DNA of 14,228 bases from a bacterium (GCA_021780625.1 JAJXYI010000222.1:1-14228); one strand, 5' to 3'; shown: positions 1-8,599, counted from the first letter of the stretch. A program made the numbers and translations. The notes: generated by a model not told the origin, from the letters alone.

Positions 1-305
1 GTTCTGCGCCAGGGATTGGCCCGCAAACGACGGGAGAATGGGGCGAAAAACCGGATCGAGGGGGCGAAACGTCTTTACGACGGAAGGGATGGGGAAACCG
101 AAGCCAACAAAGTTGTGCGTTCCAGAAAATCGGCCTGTCCCTGTTGTGCCTTCGGGAAATCGGCCTGTCCCTGTTGTGCCAGTCTTGGGCATGGAGAGTC
201 GTTGCCTCTGCCGCGAACGGGGCGGCGGTTAGCTATCACGGCCCGGCGGTCCAACGGCTGGGAGGGACTGTCCGTGGTGGAAAAAGGCCGGCGCTGACGG
301 GCGCG
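1..305. other. Non-coding stretch downstream of tex, with a short direct repeat
   Basis: I see no credible gene in these 305 bases. Reading frames cross it on the plus strand, but their translations are low in complexity, arginine-rich and unlike any family I recognise. The content is a two-copy 30-bp direct repeat (121-180) and a possible diverged third copy of its core around 264-280. Downstream of the tex stop, on the minus strand, there is a short T-run but no convincing hairpin before it. The left part could hold the tail of a gene beginning outside the window, since the frame from base 1 stays open to 297, but nothing in its translation supports that. Confidence 0.55.
121..180. repeat. 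Two-copy tandem direct repeat, 30-bp period
   Basis: Bases 127-150 and 157-180 are the same 24-mer, beginning aaatcggcctgtccc and ending ttgtgcc. The six bases before each copy are similar (tccaga and ttcggg), giving 27 of 30 matches per unit. The unit contains a CTGTCCC core. At 264-280 there is a related gggactgtcc core, matching about 12 of 17 positions. Short intergenic repeats with a GGACTGTCCC-like core are common in several GC-rich bacterial groups, sometimes near RAYT-type transposases. Assigning this repeat to that class is inference; no transposase is present here. Confidence 0.7.
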
Positions 306-2660
306 TCACTTCTTCTTGTTGAGGGCGGCGCTGAACCAGTCGTTCTGGAGGGTCTGGGGGGCGGAGGGGCGGGAACCGAAGGAACCGCCCGAGGGGCGCG
401 CCGAGGGGCCGCCGGGGGAACGCTGGGAGCTGGCGCCTGGAGCCGTGCGCGCGCCGAGCTGCGGGTTGGTCTTCATCGACAGGGCGATGCGCTTGCGCGG
501 CAGGTCCACCTCGACGACGGTCACCGTGACCTTCTGTTGCGGCTTCACCACCTCGGCCGGGTCCTTCACAAAATTGTCGGAGAGCTGGCTCACGTGGACG
601 AGGCCGTCCTGGTGCACGCCAATATCCACGAAGGCGCCGAAGGCGGTGACGTTGGTGACTATGCCCGGAAGTTTCATGCCGGGGCGCAGGTCCTCGGGCT
701 TGTGCACGCCGGCGTCGAAACTGAAGGTCTCGAACTTCTGGCGCGGGTCGCGACCGGGCTTGGCGAGCTCGGTCATGATGTCGTTGAGCGTTGGAAGGCC
801 GAATTTCTCGGTGACGTACGACTCGAGCCTGATCTTTTTGCGCAGTGCGGGCTCGCGGACGAGGTCGGCGACGGTGACGCCGAGGTCGGCCGCCATCTTC
901 TCGACGACGGCGTAGCTTTCGGGGTGGACAGCGGAGGCGTCGAGCGGGTTGGCCGCGTCGCGGATGCGAAGGAAGCCGGCGGCCTGTTCGAAGGCCTTGG
1001 GGCCGAGTCGGGAGACCTCGAGCAGTTCGGAGCGGGAGGCGAAGGGGCCCTTCTCGTTGCGGCGGGCGACGATGTTGGCGGCGATCGAGGCGTTGAGGCC
1101 CGAGACGTAGCTGAGGAGCTGTTTGGAGGCGGTGTTCACCTCGACGCCGACGCCGTTGACGCTGGAGACGACGGTGTCGTCGAGGGAGCGCTTGAGGGCG
1201 TTCTGCTCGACGTCGTGCTGGTACTGGCCGACGCCGATCGACTTGGGGTCGAGCTTCACGAGCTCGGCGAGCGGGTCCATGAGTCTCCGGCCGATGGATA
1301 CGGCGCCGCGGACGGTGAGGTCGTGATCTGGGAACTCCTCGCGGGCGACCTCGCTGGCCGAGTAGATGGAGGCGCCGGATTCGTTGACCATCACGACCGG
1401 GAGGGCAGGGGGCAGGCCGAGCGAGCGCACGAAGGCCTCGGTTTCGCGGCCGGCGGTGCCGTTGCCGATGGCGATGGCCTCGACCTGGAAATATTTCACG
1501 AAGCCGAGCAGCTTCTCCTTGGCCTCGGAGGCCTCGCGGTCGGGGTAGACGACGTCGTTGTGCAGGAGTTTGCCCTGGCGGTCGAGCATGACGACCTTGC
1601 AGCCGGTGCGGAAACCGGGATCGATGGCCATGACGGCCTTCTGGCCGAGGGGGGAGGACAAGAGGAGTTCGCGCAGGTTGTCGGCGAACACCTTGATGGC
1701 AGCCTCGTCGGCGCGCTTCTTGGACTCGATGCGCATCTCGGTCTCCATCGCCGGGGCGAGCAGGCGCTTGAAGGCGTCCTGGAGCGCGAGGCGCACCTCG
1801 GCGGAGCAGCGGTTGGCGGCGGAGGAGGCCTTCAGGAAAAGCGGGTCGATTTCGGCGAGCGCGGCGATCTCGTCGGGGATCGTGATGCGCATCATGAGGA
1901 ACAGCTCCTTTTCGCCGCGGCGCATGGCGAGGACGCGGTGGGAGGGAGCCTTTGCGAGCGGCTCGGTCCAGTCGAAGTAGTCCTTGAACTTGGCGGCCTC
2001 GGTCTCCTTGCCGGGGATGATCTTCGAGGAGACGACGGCGTTGGATTGGAAGAGGGTGCGCAGGCGGGCGCGGGCGTCCTTGTCGTCGCTCATGCGCTCG
2101 GCGAGGATGTCGCGGGCGCCAGCGAGGGCCTCGGACGCGCTTTCGATTTTGAGCGTCTGGTTCTTGCCGTCGTCGGGTTTGTATTCGCGGCCCACATACG
2201 CCGACGCCTCCTGCTGCGGGTCGGTGGCGGGGTCCTGGGCGAAGAGCAGCAAGGAGAGCGGCTCCAGGCCCTTCTCCTTGGCGATGGTGGCGCGGGTGCG
2301 TTTTTTCGGGCGGTAGGGCTGGTAGATGTCCTCGAGGACGGTGACGGTCTGGGCGGCGGCGATGGCCTTCTCGAGTTCCGGGGTGAGCAGGTTGCGCTCC
2401 TTGAGCGAAGCGAGGATGGAGGCGCGGCGCTCGTCGAGCTGGGCGAGCTGCTCGAGCCGGTCGCGCACGGCGGTGACCTGGACCTCGTCGAGGGTGCCGG
2501 TGGCCTCCTTGCGGTAGCGGGCGATGAAGGGCACGGTGGCGCCCTCGGCGAAGAGCTGGGCGGTGGCGGCGACCTGGAAGATCTTCAGGCCGAGTTCCTG
2601 GGAGATGCGCAGGATGTGCTCGGGGTTGGGCTGCTTCGCGGAGGCGGAGAGTTCGCTCAT
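306..2660 (-). CDS. tex: Tex-family transcription accessory / S1 RNA-binding protein
   Basis: The product is a 784-residue cytoplasmic nucleic-acid-binding protein of the Tex family, related to eukaryotic Spt6 and implicated in transcription and RNA handling. Domains read in the usual order. The helical Tex N-terminus includes PFIARYRKEATGTLDE near 44-59 and DIYQPYRPKKRTRA near 111-124. A YqgF/RNase H-like domain spans about 340-450, with AIDPGFRTG at 345-353 and GNGT at 399-402. The family block IGVGQYQHDV lies near 475-484, a helix-hairpin-helix region at about 500-565, and an S1 domain at about 658-730. Residues 731-784 form a Gly/Ser/Pro-rich tail ending in lysines. The ATG at 2658-2660 gives the normal family length; the frame is open further upstream, but that part overlaps the transporter gene and is not Tex-like. 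No good Shine-Dalgarno precedes the ATG. The MATE gene ends 68 bp upstream on the same strand, so co-transcription is possible. Confidence 0.97.
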   Translation of the reverse strand: MSELSASAKQPNPEHILRISQELGLKIFQVAATAQLFAEGATVPFIARYRKEATGTLDEVQVTAVRDRLEQLAQLDERRASILASLKERNLLTPELEKAIAAAQTVTVLEDIYQPYRPKKRTRATIAKEKGLEPLSLLLFAQDPATDPQQEASAYVGREYKPDDGKNQTLKIESASEALAGARDILAERMSDDKDARARLRTLFQSNAVVSSKIIPGKETEAAKFKDYFDWTEPLAKAPSHRVLAMRRGEKELFLMMRITIPDEIAALAEIDPLFLKASSAANRCSAEVRLALQDAFKRLLAPAMETEMRIESKKRADEAAIKVFADNLRELLLSSPLGQKAVMAIDPGFRTGCKVVMLDRQGKLLHNDVVYPDREASEAKEKLLGFVKYFQVEAIAIGNGTAGRETEAFVRSLGLPPALPVVMVNESGASIYSASEVAREEFPDHDLTVRGAVSIGRRLMDPLAELVKLDPKSIGVGQYQHDVEQNALKRSLDDTVVSSVNGVGVEVNTASKQLLSYVSGLNASIAANIVARRNEKGPFASRSELLEVSRLGPKAFEQAAGFLRIRDAANPLDASAVHPESYAVVEKMAADLGVTVADLVREPALRKKIRLESYVTEKFGLPTLNDIMTELAKPGRDPRQKFETFSFDAGVHKPEDLRPGMKLPGIVTNVTAFGAFVDIGVHQDGLVHVSQLSDNFVKDPAEVVKPQQKVTVTVVEVDLPRKRIALSMKTNPQLGARTAPGASSQRSPGGPSARPSGGSFGSRPSAPQTLQNDWFSAALNKKK

Positions 2661-2728
2661 GCGGAAAGGGGCCGAGTGCAACGCGCCGGCGGCGGCGTGC
2701 AAGGTCAAAAGTCGACGGCGCCGACGGC

Positions 2729-4081
2729 TCAGGCGGTCAGGCGGCTGAAGCGCCGAAACAGCAGCACGGCCGCGCAGGCGAGACCGGCGGCGAGCCCGCC
2801 CCACACGCCCAGGGGGCCTATGCCGCGCACGCCCAGCAAATAGCTCACGGGGATCGCGATCACGCAGTAGGAGAATCCGGTGATGAGCGTGGGGATGCGG
2901 ACATCGGACAGGCCGCGGAGCGAGCCGGTGCCGACGACCTGGGTGCCGTCGAACAGCTGAAAGACGGCGGCGACGATGAGCAGGTGTGCGGCGAGGGTGA
3001 CGACGGCGGGGTCGTCGATGAAGCCGCGGGCGATTTGGGTTCCGAACAGGGCGAAAACGAGTGCGAATCCGCCCATGACGATCCAGGCCAGTCCGAAGGC
3101 GCCCATCCCGATGGGGCGAAGCAGGGCGTGGTTTCCCTGACCGAGGGCCTTGCCGATCCTCATGCTTGCGGCGGTGGCCAGGCCGAGGGGGCACATGAAG
3201 GTGAGGCTTCCGCAACTGAGCGCGATCTGGTGGGCGGCCAGCGCGCGGGTGCCGATCCAGCCCATCATGATGGTGGCGGCGGTGAAGGCGCACAACTCGA
3301 AGAGCAACTGGCCTGCGCTGGGGATGCCCAGGCGGAGCAATTCAGAGAAGCCGGCCCTGTGGAGTTTCGGCGGGCCGGAGGCGTGGGCGTGGGACCAGGG
3401 CCATGCGGGTGCGGAGCGCAGGCGCCGGTGGAGTACGATGGCGAGGCTGGCCAGGGCGGTGGTGCGTGCGACGAGAGTCCCGATGCCCGCGCCTGTCAGT
3501 CCGAGCGCCGGAGCCCCGAAGTGTCCGTAGATCAGGATCCAGTTGAGCACGGCGTTGAGGGTGACGCAGGAGAACATGATCGCCATGGGCACGAGCGGCA
3601 TGCCGAGGGACTCGGCGTATTGGCGAAGAACCTGGAACAGCAGGGCGGGAAGGATGGACGCGGCGATCAGCAGGAAGAAGGGGCGCACGATGGCGACGAC
3701 CTCGGCTGGCTGACCGAAGAGGTCGAGCCGGGTTGAGAGGGCGGCCATGGTGGCGGCCCCGAGGCTCCCTGCGGCGAAGGCCACTGTGGATCCGTGGGTA
3801 AGCCAGGATGCGCAGTCGGAGTCGCGGGCCGCGCCGTGGGATCGTGAGACGAGGATGGCGACGGGCAGGAGCAGGCCAATGCCGGCGAGCAGGAAGAACC
3901 CGAAGATGCTTCCTGCGAAGGCGGCGGCGGCGAGCGGCGTGGCGCCGGTCCTGCCGATCATCACGCTGTCGAGCACGCCCATGAGAATCTGGCTGGCAGA
4001 TCCCAGCGAGATGGGAAGCGCGAGCACCAGCGTGGCTCGGGCTTCCCTGACGATGAGCGAGGTGCGATGGGCGGAGTGCAC
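2729..4081 (-). CDS. MATE-family multidrug/cation antiporter (NorM-like)
   Basis: This is a 450-residue inner-membrane protein with about 12 hydrophobic segments, the normal size for MATE exporters, which use Na+ or H+ gradients to expel cationic drugs and metabolites. The two MATE halves are visible. The first carries QILMGVLDSVMIG (31-43). The second carries RALAAHQIALSCGS (279-292), followed by a KALGQGN motif (311-317). By eye, D38, E262 and D378 line up with Vibrio NorM residues D36, E255 and D371, which contribute to cation coupling; this suggests a working NorM-type pump. The start is a GTG at 4079-4081, the first start codon in the frame, and leaves about 15 residues before the first membrane helix. 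The gene is divergent from the histidine kinase (138-bp spacer) and lies 68 bp ahead of tex. The substrate cannot be read from sequence. Confidence 0.95.
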   Translation of the reverse strand: MHSAHRTSLIVREARATLVLALPISLGSASQILMGVLDSVMIGRTGATPLAAAAFAGSIFGFFLLAGIGLLLPVAILVSRSHGAARDSDCASWLTHGSTVAFAAGSLGAATMAALSTRLDLFGQPAEVVAIVRPFFLLIAASILPALLFQVLRQYAESLGMPLVPMAIMFSCVTLNAVLNWILIYGHFGAPALGLTGAGIGTLVARTTALASLAIVLHRRLRSAPAWPWSHAHASGPPKLHRAGFSELLRLGIPSAGQLLFELCAFTAATIMMGWIGTRALAAHQIALSCGSLTFMCPLGLATAASMRIGKALGQGNHALLRPIGMGAFGLAWIVMGGFALVFALFGTQIARGFIDDPAVVTLAAHLLIVAAVFQLFDGTQVVGTGSLRGLSDVRIPTLITGFSYCVIAIPVSYLLGVRGIGPLGVWGGLAAGLACAAVLLFRRFSRLTA

Positions 4082-4219
4082 GGGTTTGGAATCCTGACAA
4101 CGGCGGGCGGCCTTGGAAAGGCAAGTGGATCGCGGCGCGGGACGGAGGGAATAAAACCGCCTTTGTCGTTGTATCCCGAGGTGCCGCTGCTAGGGCTTTG
4201 GCTGCGTTTTTGCACCGGT
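4082..4219. promoter_or_regulatory. Divergent intergenic spacer between the MATE gene and the hybrid kinase
   Basis: These 138 bases must hold the promoters for the leftward transporter gene and the rightward kinase gene. A locally AT-richer island (gggaataaaa, near 4149-4158, then tttgtcgttgtat) stands out from the GC-rich surroundings and is the likeliest place for a -10 or -35 element. I cannot assign a matched pair of boxes with the usual spacing on either strand, nor do I see an inverted repeat that would mark an operator. Confidence 0.3.
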
Positions 4220-7021
4220 ATGAAGCCCCGCACTGCCGTCCGACCCCTAATCCTCGGCATGATCTATCTGGCGGCCCACTTCGCCGCGGTGCTTGCGTGC
4301 CCTGGGGCGAGCGGAGTTTCCGAGGCTGGGCCGCAGCTGGTGTTGGGCGTGGGTGTGGGAGTTGTGGCCGTGGGCGGGCCGTGGTTCGGGATTCTCGTGC
4401 TGGCGGCGAATCTGGCCTCGACGTGGCTGGGGACGCCCGCGTGGGCGGGCCAGCTCGGGTATTTCGAGCCGGTGGTGATTGCGCTGGTGTCGCTCTGCTG
4501 TGCGCTGGGGCTGCGTCGGGCGCTGGGCCGGGGCATTGCGGTGACGCGCCTGCGGGAACTGGCGGTCTTCGTGGGCATCGTGCTGGCGGGCGCCTGCGTG
4601 GCGGCTGCGTTTGGAGCCTGGGCGCTCAGTCAAGGCGGGCCTTACGGGAATCTGACGCGGGGGTCTTTGTTTTTGACGGAACTGGTGACCGACGCATTCG
4701 GCGTGCTGCTGGTGGCGCCTGGATTCATTTTCTGGGGTGTTCCGCTGTACGAGGGGAGGCCGGTCACTCCTTTTGCCCTGGAGGATGGGCGGAGGATGTG
4801 GGAACTGGCTGCCCAGGTGGCAGCGCTGATGGCCGCCATAGCCGTTGGCCGGAGCACGGACGATCCGGGCCTGGCCAGCCTGCTGGCGCTGGTTGCGGTG
4901 CTGTGGATCGGCCTGCGCGACGGTCTTCATCTGAGTGTGCTGGCGGTGATAGTCGTGGTGCTTGGCGAGGGCGGCGTCTTTGCGTCGGGGCCCCTGCCCG
5001 GGGCGTTTCGCGTCGAGGACAGCTACGGGCTGATTCTCGTGGGAGTGGCGCTTGGGGTTGGGACTGTGGGAACATCCCACCGACGGCTCCTGATCGCGCT
5101 CCGAAAGCGACAGGAGATGCTCAGCGGAGTGCTGCGGGGGTCCAGACTTGGGATGTGGGAGTGGGCGCCGTCCGGGGAGATGCGCTTTGACGAGCAGTGG
5201 TGCGGGATGTTCGGCTTTGAGCCGGGAGACGAGGTGGCCGACGAATCTGCGTGGCGCAAACGAGTCCATCGCGAGGACCTCGCGCACGTCTTGTGGCTAC
5301 GCGACGCCCATTGGAAGGGGCATGCGCCGACCTACGAGGCCGAATACCGATTTCAATGCAAGGATGGCACCTTCAAACACGTGCTCGATCGTGGTGCCGT
5401 GGTGGAGCGCGGCGAGGATGGCAAGCCTGTGCGCATGGCCGGGACCTGCCTTGACCTGAGCCTCCGAAAACAGACGGAGGCCGGGTTGCTGAAGGTGGTG
5501 GGGATCATGGACCAGGCCGTCGATTACATCGGGGCGGCCGATCTGCAGGGCAGTCTTTTCTATGCCAACCAGGCGCTGATGCGGCTGAGGAACGACACGG
5601 ACCTTTCCGCGGCCAGGCGGCATCATATTTCCGAATACTACTCGGAGAGCTCCGCACACAAAGTGCTCAGGGAAGGGCTTTCCGCGGCCCTTTCCCGGGG
5701 AAGTTGGGAGGGGGAAGTGGAGCTCTCGGACGTCTCGGGGCGGATGATTCCCGCATCGCTGATCCTGGTGCTGCACCGGGACGGGGAGGGGACGCCGGTG
5801 TGCCTGTCGTTTGTGGCCCGCGATCTCACCGGAGCGAAGAGGGCCGAGGCAACGGAGCGCATGGCGCTGCAGCGCGAGTTTCGCGCGAGACAATATGAGA
5901 GCCTCAGCCGGCTGGCGGGGGGGGTGGCGCACGATTTCAACAACCTGCTGACTCCGATCCTGGGCAACGTTGGCATGGCGGAGATCGAAATCGCGCCGGA
6001 TTCGCCGGCCCTGGAGTATCTCAAGCGGACCGAGGCGGCGTCGCTGCGGGCGGCGGCTCTGTGCGAATCGTTGCAGCTGTACGCCGGGAAGGGGAGGGGG
6101 AACCTGCGGGCCTCGGACCTGAACGCGGCGATCACGGGTGCGCAAGCGGGGCTTCGGAGCATTTCGGGCGACCGGATCGACTACACGTTCGAGCTGGCGG
6201 AGGGCCTGCCGGCGATCGCCGCGGACCAGGAGAAGATCCGCCACGCGCTCGAGCTGGTGGTTCGCAACGCCCTGGAGTCCGGAGCCGACGGTGTCGTGAG
6301 CGTTAGGATACGCACCAGTCTGGAGGCGGTGGCGGCGGAGGACCTGGCCGACATGTTCACCGCGCCTGAATTTCGTGCTGGCGAGCATGTCGTGCTCGAG
6401 CTGAGCGACGACTGCAAGGGGATGAGTTCGGCGACGCTGGACCGGCTGCTCGAGCCGTTCTTTGCGATGACGCCGAGCCAGCAGGGAATGGGTCTGGCGG
6501 TGCTGCTGGGGATCGGGATGGCCCATTCGGGCGCCGTGAGCGTGCGTTCCAAGCCATCGGAGGGAAACTGCTTCCGCCTCTATTTTGCGCCGAGCGACGC
6601 TGCCGTGCATGGGGCGTCGACGCCGCCGATCGCGCAGGAGTGGCGGGGCGCGGGCCCGGTGCTGGTGGTCGACGACGAGGAGACGGTGCGCCTGGTGGCG
6701 ACGAACATGCTGGAGAGTCTCGGGTTCATCCCGCTGGTGGCGCGCGACGGGGTCGAGGGCGTGCGGGTGTTCCGGCAGCATGCCACGTCCCTGCGTGCGG
6801 TGCTGCTGGACCTCACGATGCCGCACATGGGCGGCGAACAGACCTATGCGGAGATGCGGCGTGTGGACGCCGACGTGCCGATCGTGGTGATGAGCGGCTA
6901 CAGCGAGCTGGAGATGGAGGGGCGCTTCAAGACCACCGATCCGGCGGGCTTCCTGCGCAAGCCCTTTACCCGCGACATGCTGCGCGCGGTATTACACCAG
7001 GTGCTGGTGCGCCGGGCATGA
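4220..7021 (+). CDS. Membrane hybrid histidine kinase: MASE1-like sensor, two PAS, HisKA/HATPase, receiver
   Basis: The predicted protein has 933 residues. Residues 1-290 hold about eight hydrophobic segments and the TDAFGVLLVAPGFIFW signature (157-172) typical of MASE1-type sensors. A PAS_3-like domain follows at about 302-418 (GMWEW, then EAEYRFQCKDG) and a second PAS at about 425-540. The dimerization/phosphotransfer helix carries AGGVAHDFNNLL, with H571 as the predicted phosphorylated histidine. The HATPase domain has an N-box (N683 in VVRNALESG), but its glycine boxes are unusual: DDCKGM at 730-735 where DNGxGM is expected, and QQGMGL at 754-759 where GTGLGL is expected. A C-terminal receiver (813-933) keeps the acidic pair D818/D819, phospho-acceptor D864, S892 and K914. 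The ATG at 4220 places a normal membrane N-terminus first; an in-frame start at 4067 would add 51 residues of poor character and overlap the MATE gene. No separate response regulator is adjacent. The ligand is unknown. Confidence 0.93.
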   Translation: MKPRTAVRPLILGMIYLAAHFAAVLACPGASGVSEAGPQLVLGVGVGVVAVGGPWFGILVLAANLASTWLGTPAWAGQLGYFEPVVIALVSLCCALGLRRALGRGIAVTRLRELAVFVGIVLAGACVAAAFGAWALSQGGPYGNLTRGSLFLTELVTDAFGVLLVAPGFIFWGVPLYEGRPVTPFALEDGRRMWELAAQVAALMAAIAVGRSTDDPGLASLLALVAVLWIGLRDGLHLSVLAVIVVVLGEGGVFASGPLPGAFRVEDSYGLILVGVALGVGTVGTSHRRLLIALRKRQEMLSGVLRGSRLGMWEWAPSGEMRFDEQWCGMFGFEPGDEVADESAWRKRVHREDLAHVLWLRDAHWKGHAPTYEAEYRFQCKDGTFKHVLDRGAVVERGEDGKPVRMAGTCLDLSLRKQTEAGLLKVVGIMDQAVDYIGAADLQGSLFYANQALMRLRNDTDLSAARRHHISEYYSESSAHKVLREGLSAALSRGSWEGEVELSDVSGRMIPASLILVLHRDGEGTPVCLSFVARDLTGAKRAEATERMALQREFRARQYESLSRLAGGVAHDFNNLLTPILGNVGMAEIEIAPDSPALEYLKRTEAASLRAAALCESLQLYAGKGRGNLRASDLNAAITGAQAGLRSISGDRIDYTFELAEGLPAIAADQEKIRHALELVVRNALESGADGVVSVRIRTSLEAVAAEDLADMFTAPEFRAGEHVVLELSDDCKGMSSATLDRLLEPFFAMTPSQQGMGLAVLLGIGMAHSGAVSVRSKPSEGNCFRLYFAPSDAAVHGASTPPIAQEWRGAGPVLVVDDEETVRLVATNMLESLGFIPLVARDGVEGVRVFRQHATSLRAVLLDLTMPHMGGEQTYAEMRRVDADVPIVVMSGYSELEMEGRFKTTDPAGFLRKPFTRDMLRAVLHQVLVRRA

Positions 7022-7156
7022 CGGGCCTGTTGGTGCGGCGCTATTTGCAAAAAAGCGGATTGTGGCGGATTAGAGGGTCGTGTGGGCGCCGCAATGGCGG
7101 GGGCTCGTCCCACGGCACTTGGCCGGCCCGCCGCTGACTAACCGCATCCCGAATTC

Positions 7157-8533
7157 ATGGACACCCTCATCCTTCGCCGTCTATCCCCGTTTGGCCTCTC
7201 CGTCGTGCTTTTGATCTTCGCGCCTGTGCTGGGCGCTTCGGAGCGCACCGCGGGGTTCCCGCCCATCGCGGCGGACATCGTCAGGGACCGGATCGACGGC
7301 ATCGACGTGCTGGCCTACCGCACGGCCGCGCGCGACGCGGTCACGATCGAGGGCTCCCTGCCGGCGGGCAGCGTGTTTCATCCGGCCGACAATGTGGTGG
7401 TGCCTGCGCTGACAGCCGAGATGCTCGACAAGGGGACGGCGACGGAGGACAAGGCCATGATCGCGAGGCGCCTCGAGGAAGCGGGCGCGACAATTCGGTA
7501 CACGGTGGCGCCGGTGACCCTGAGATTTTCCGCGAGGTGCCTGGCCAAGGACCTGCCGCTGGTGCTCTCGGTGCTGGCGGACGAGCTGCGGCGGCCCGCG
7601 CTGTCGCGCGACCAATTTGGCCGGGCGAAGGAACAGCTGACGGGCCGTTATTTGCGGCAGATGGAGGACACGCGGTTTCGGGCGGACAACCTTCTCGCTC
7701 GGACGCTCTTCCCGGGCGTGCATCCGAATCATCCTGCGAGCGGGGAGGAGCTGTTGTCTGCGCTGGACTCGGTGAAGCTGAGCGAGGTGAAGGCGTTTCA
7801 CGCCGCGCATTATGGTCCGTCGGGCATGGTGCTGGTGGCGGTTGGGGACGTGGATCCGGTGGAGTTGCGGACCGACATGGCGAAGGATTTCGACGGTTGG
7901 ACGGGCGGGGGGACAGTGCCCCGGTTTGCAGCGGCGCCGCGGGTGAAAGGTGGGCGCAAAGTTGTCTTCGTGGCCGACAGGTCGAGCGTGAGTGTGGCCT
8001 GGGGCGAGGCAGCGGGGCTGCGGCGCGGCGATCCGGACGCGCTGGCCTTCGAGGTGGGAACGGCGATCCTCGGGAAAGGATTTACGGGACGTCTGGCGAC
8101 GCGGGTGCGCGACGAGGAGGGGTTGAGCTATGACGTTGGAGCCAAGGTGATTTCCGACACTTACTCGGATGGGGAATGGCTTCTGTCGGCGAGCTTTGCT
8201 CCGGACCGGCTGGCCAAGGGCATCGCGAGCACGCGCCGCGAGATACTGGCCTGGCATGACCGCGGGGTCACGGCGGAGGAATTGGTGCAGCGCAAGCGCA
8301 GCCTGATCAGCTCGTATCGGGTGGGGGTATCGACGACCCGGGGGCTTGCGATGCAGATATTGAGCACGGTGGAACGTGGGGATCCGCTGAGCCGGCTGGA
8401 CGATTATCCGTCGCGGGTGGATGCCTTGACGCTGGACCAGGTGAACGGGGCGATCCGCCGCGATTTCGATCCCTCGCGACTCGTGCTTGTGGAGGCGGGG
8501 ACGGTGGACGCGAGAATGCCGCTCATCGATTGA
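7157..8533 (+). CDS. Secreted M16-family protein lacking the HxxEH zinc motif (probable non-catalytic subunit)
   Basis: The predicted protein has 458 residues, with a Sec signal peptide (hydrophobic stretch about 12-26, likely cleavage after VLGA) followed by a two-domain M16B/pitrilysin-like chain. Family marks include EMLDKGT (88-94), the mid-region HAAHYGPSGMVLVAVGDVDP (214-233; family hinge) and RVRDEEGLSYDVGA (316-329), where R318 and Y325 match the conserved Arg/Tyr of the substrate-binding half. Where active members have HxxEH, this protein reads A84-L-T-A87-E88, so the zinc ligands and catalytic glutamate are missing. Such proteins usually pair with a catalytic M16 partner, often encoded next door; none is present in this window. 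It follows the kinase gene by 135 bp on the same strand. That spacer shows no clear terminator or promoter, so read-through is possible. It probably acts in the periplasm. The family is well supported; loss of peptidase activity is inferred from the motif. Confidence 0.9.
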   Translation: MDTLILRRLSPFGLSVVLLIFAPVLGASERTAGFPPIAADIVRDRIDGIDVLAYRTAARDAVTIEGSLPAGSVFHPADNVVVPALTAEMLDKGTATEDKAMIARRLEEAGATIRYTVAPVTLRFSARCLAKDLPLVLSVLADELRRPALSRDQFGRAKEQLTGRYLRQMEDTRFRADNLLARTLFPGVHPNHPASGEELLSALDSVKLSEVKAFHAAHYGPSGMVLVAVGDVDPVELRTDMAKDFDGWTGGGTVPRFAAAPRVKGGRKVVFVADRSSVSVAWGEAAGLRRGDPDALAFEVGTAILGKGFTGRLATRVRDEEGLSYDVGAKVISDTYSDGEWLLSASFAPDRLAKGIASTRREILAWHDRGVTAEELVQRKRSLISSYRVGVSTTRGLAMQILSTVERGDPLSRLDDYPSRVDALTLDQVNGAIRRDFDPSRLVLVEAGTVDARMPLID

Positions 8534-8560
8534 GAGCGGCAGTCAGGTAGCGATGGGCTG

Positions 8561-8582
8561 GCGCGCCGTGGATGCGGCGCGC
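8561..8582. terminator. GC-rich hairpin between convergent genes, possible bidirectional terminator
   Basis: gcgcgccg (8561-8568) and cggcgcgc (8575-8582) are perfect inverted repeats around a six-base loop, tggatg. The hairpin lies 28 bp past the M16 stop and 18 bp past the stop of the convergent TPM gene. That position suits a shared terminator, but no T-run follows on either strand, so it is not a classical intrinsic terminator. Confidence 0.4.
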
Positions 8583-8599
8583 GGCATCGGGCTGGCGGG

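Noticed and set aside
121..180. Possible start of a CRISPR array
   Set aside because: Only two copies exist with a 6-base gap, far shorter than a spacer, and no cas genes are nearby.
16..297. A 93-codon plus-strand frame with a repeated KSACPCCA motif, possible small cysteine-rich protein
   Set aside because: The repeated cysteine motif is a direct result of the 30-bp DNA repeat, which yields repeated peptides in all frames; there is no recognisable start context or family match.
144..2843. A 899-codon open frame on the plus strand opposite tex
   Set aside because: It is codon-aligned antisense to tex, so stops would appear only where tex uses TTA, CTA or TCA codons, which are rare at this GC content. 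The translation is low-complexity Gly/Ala/Glu/Asp-rich and matches no family.
2661..3293. Upstream extension of the tex frame by 211 codons
   Set aside because: The extension lies inside the MATE gene in another frame and is Arg/His/Pro-rich; Tex homologues begin near the ATG at 2658-2660 and the trimmed length is normal.
7022..7156. Possible terminator or small RNA between the kinase and M16 genes
   Set aside because: Only weak 4- to 5-bp inverted repeats are visible and no T-run follows them; not enough to support a feature.
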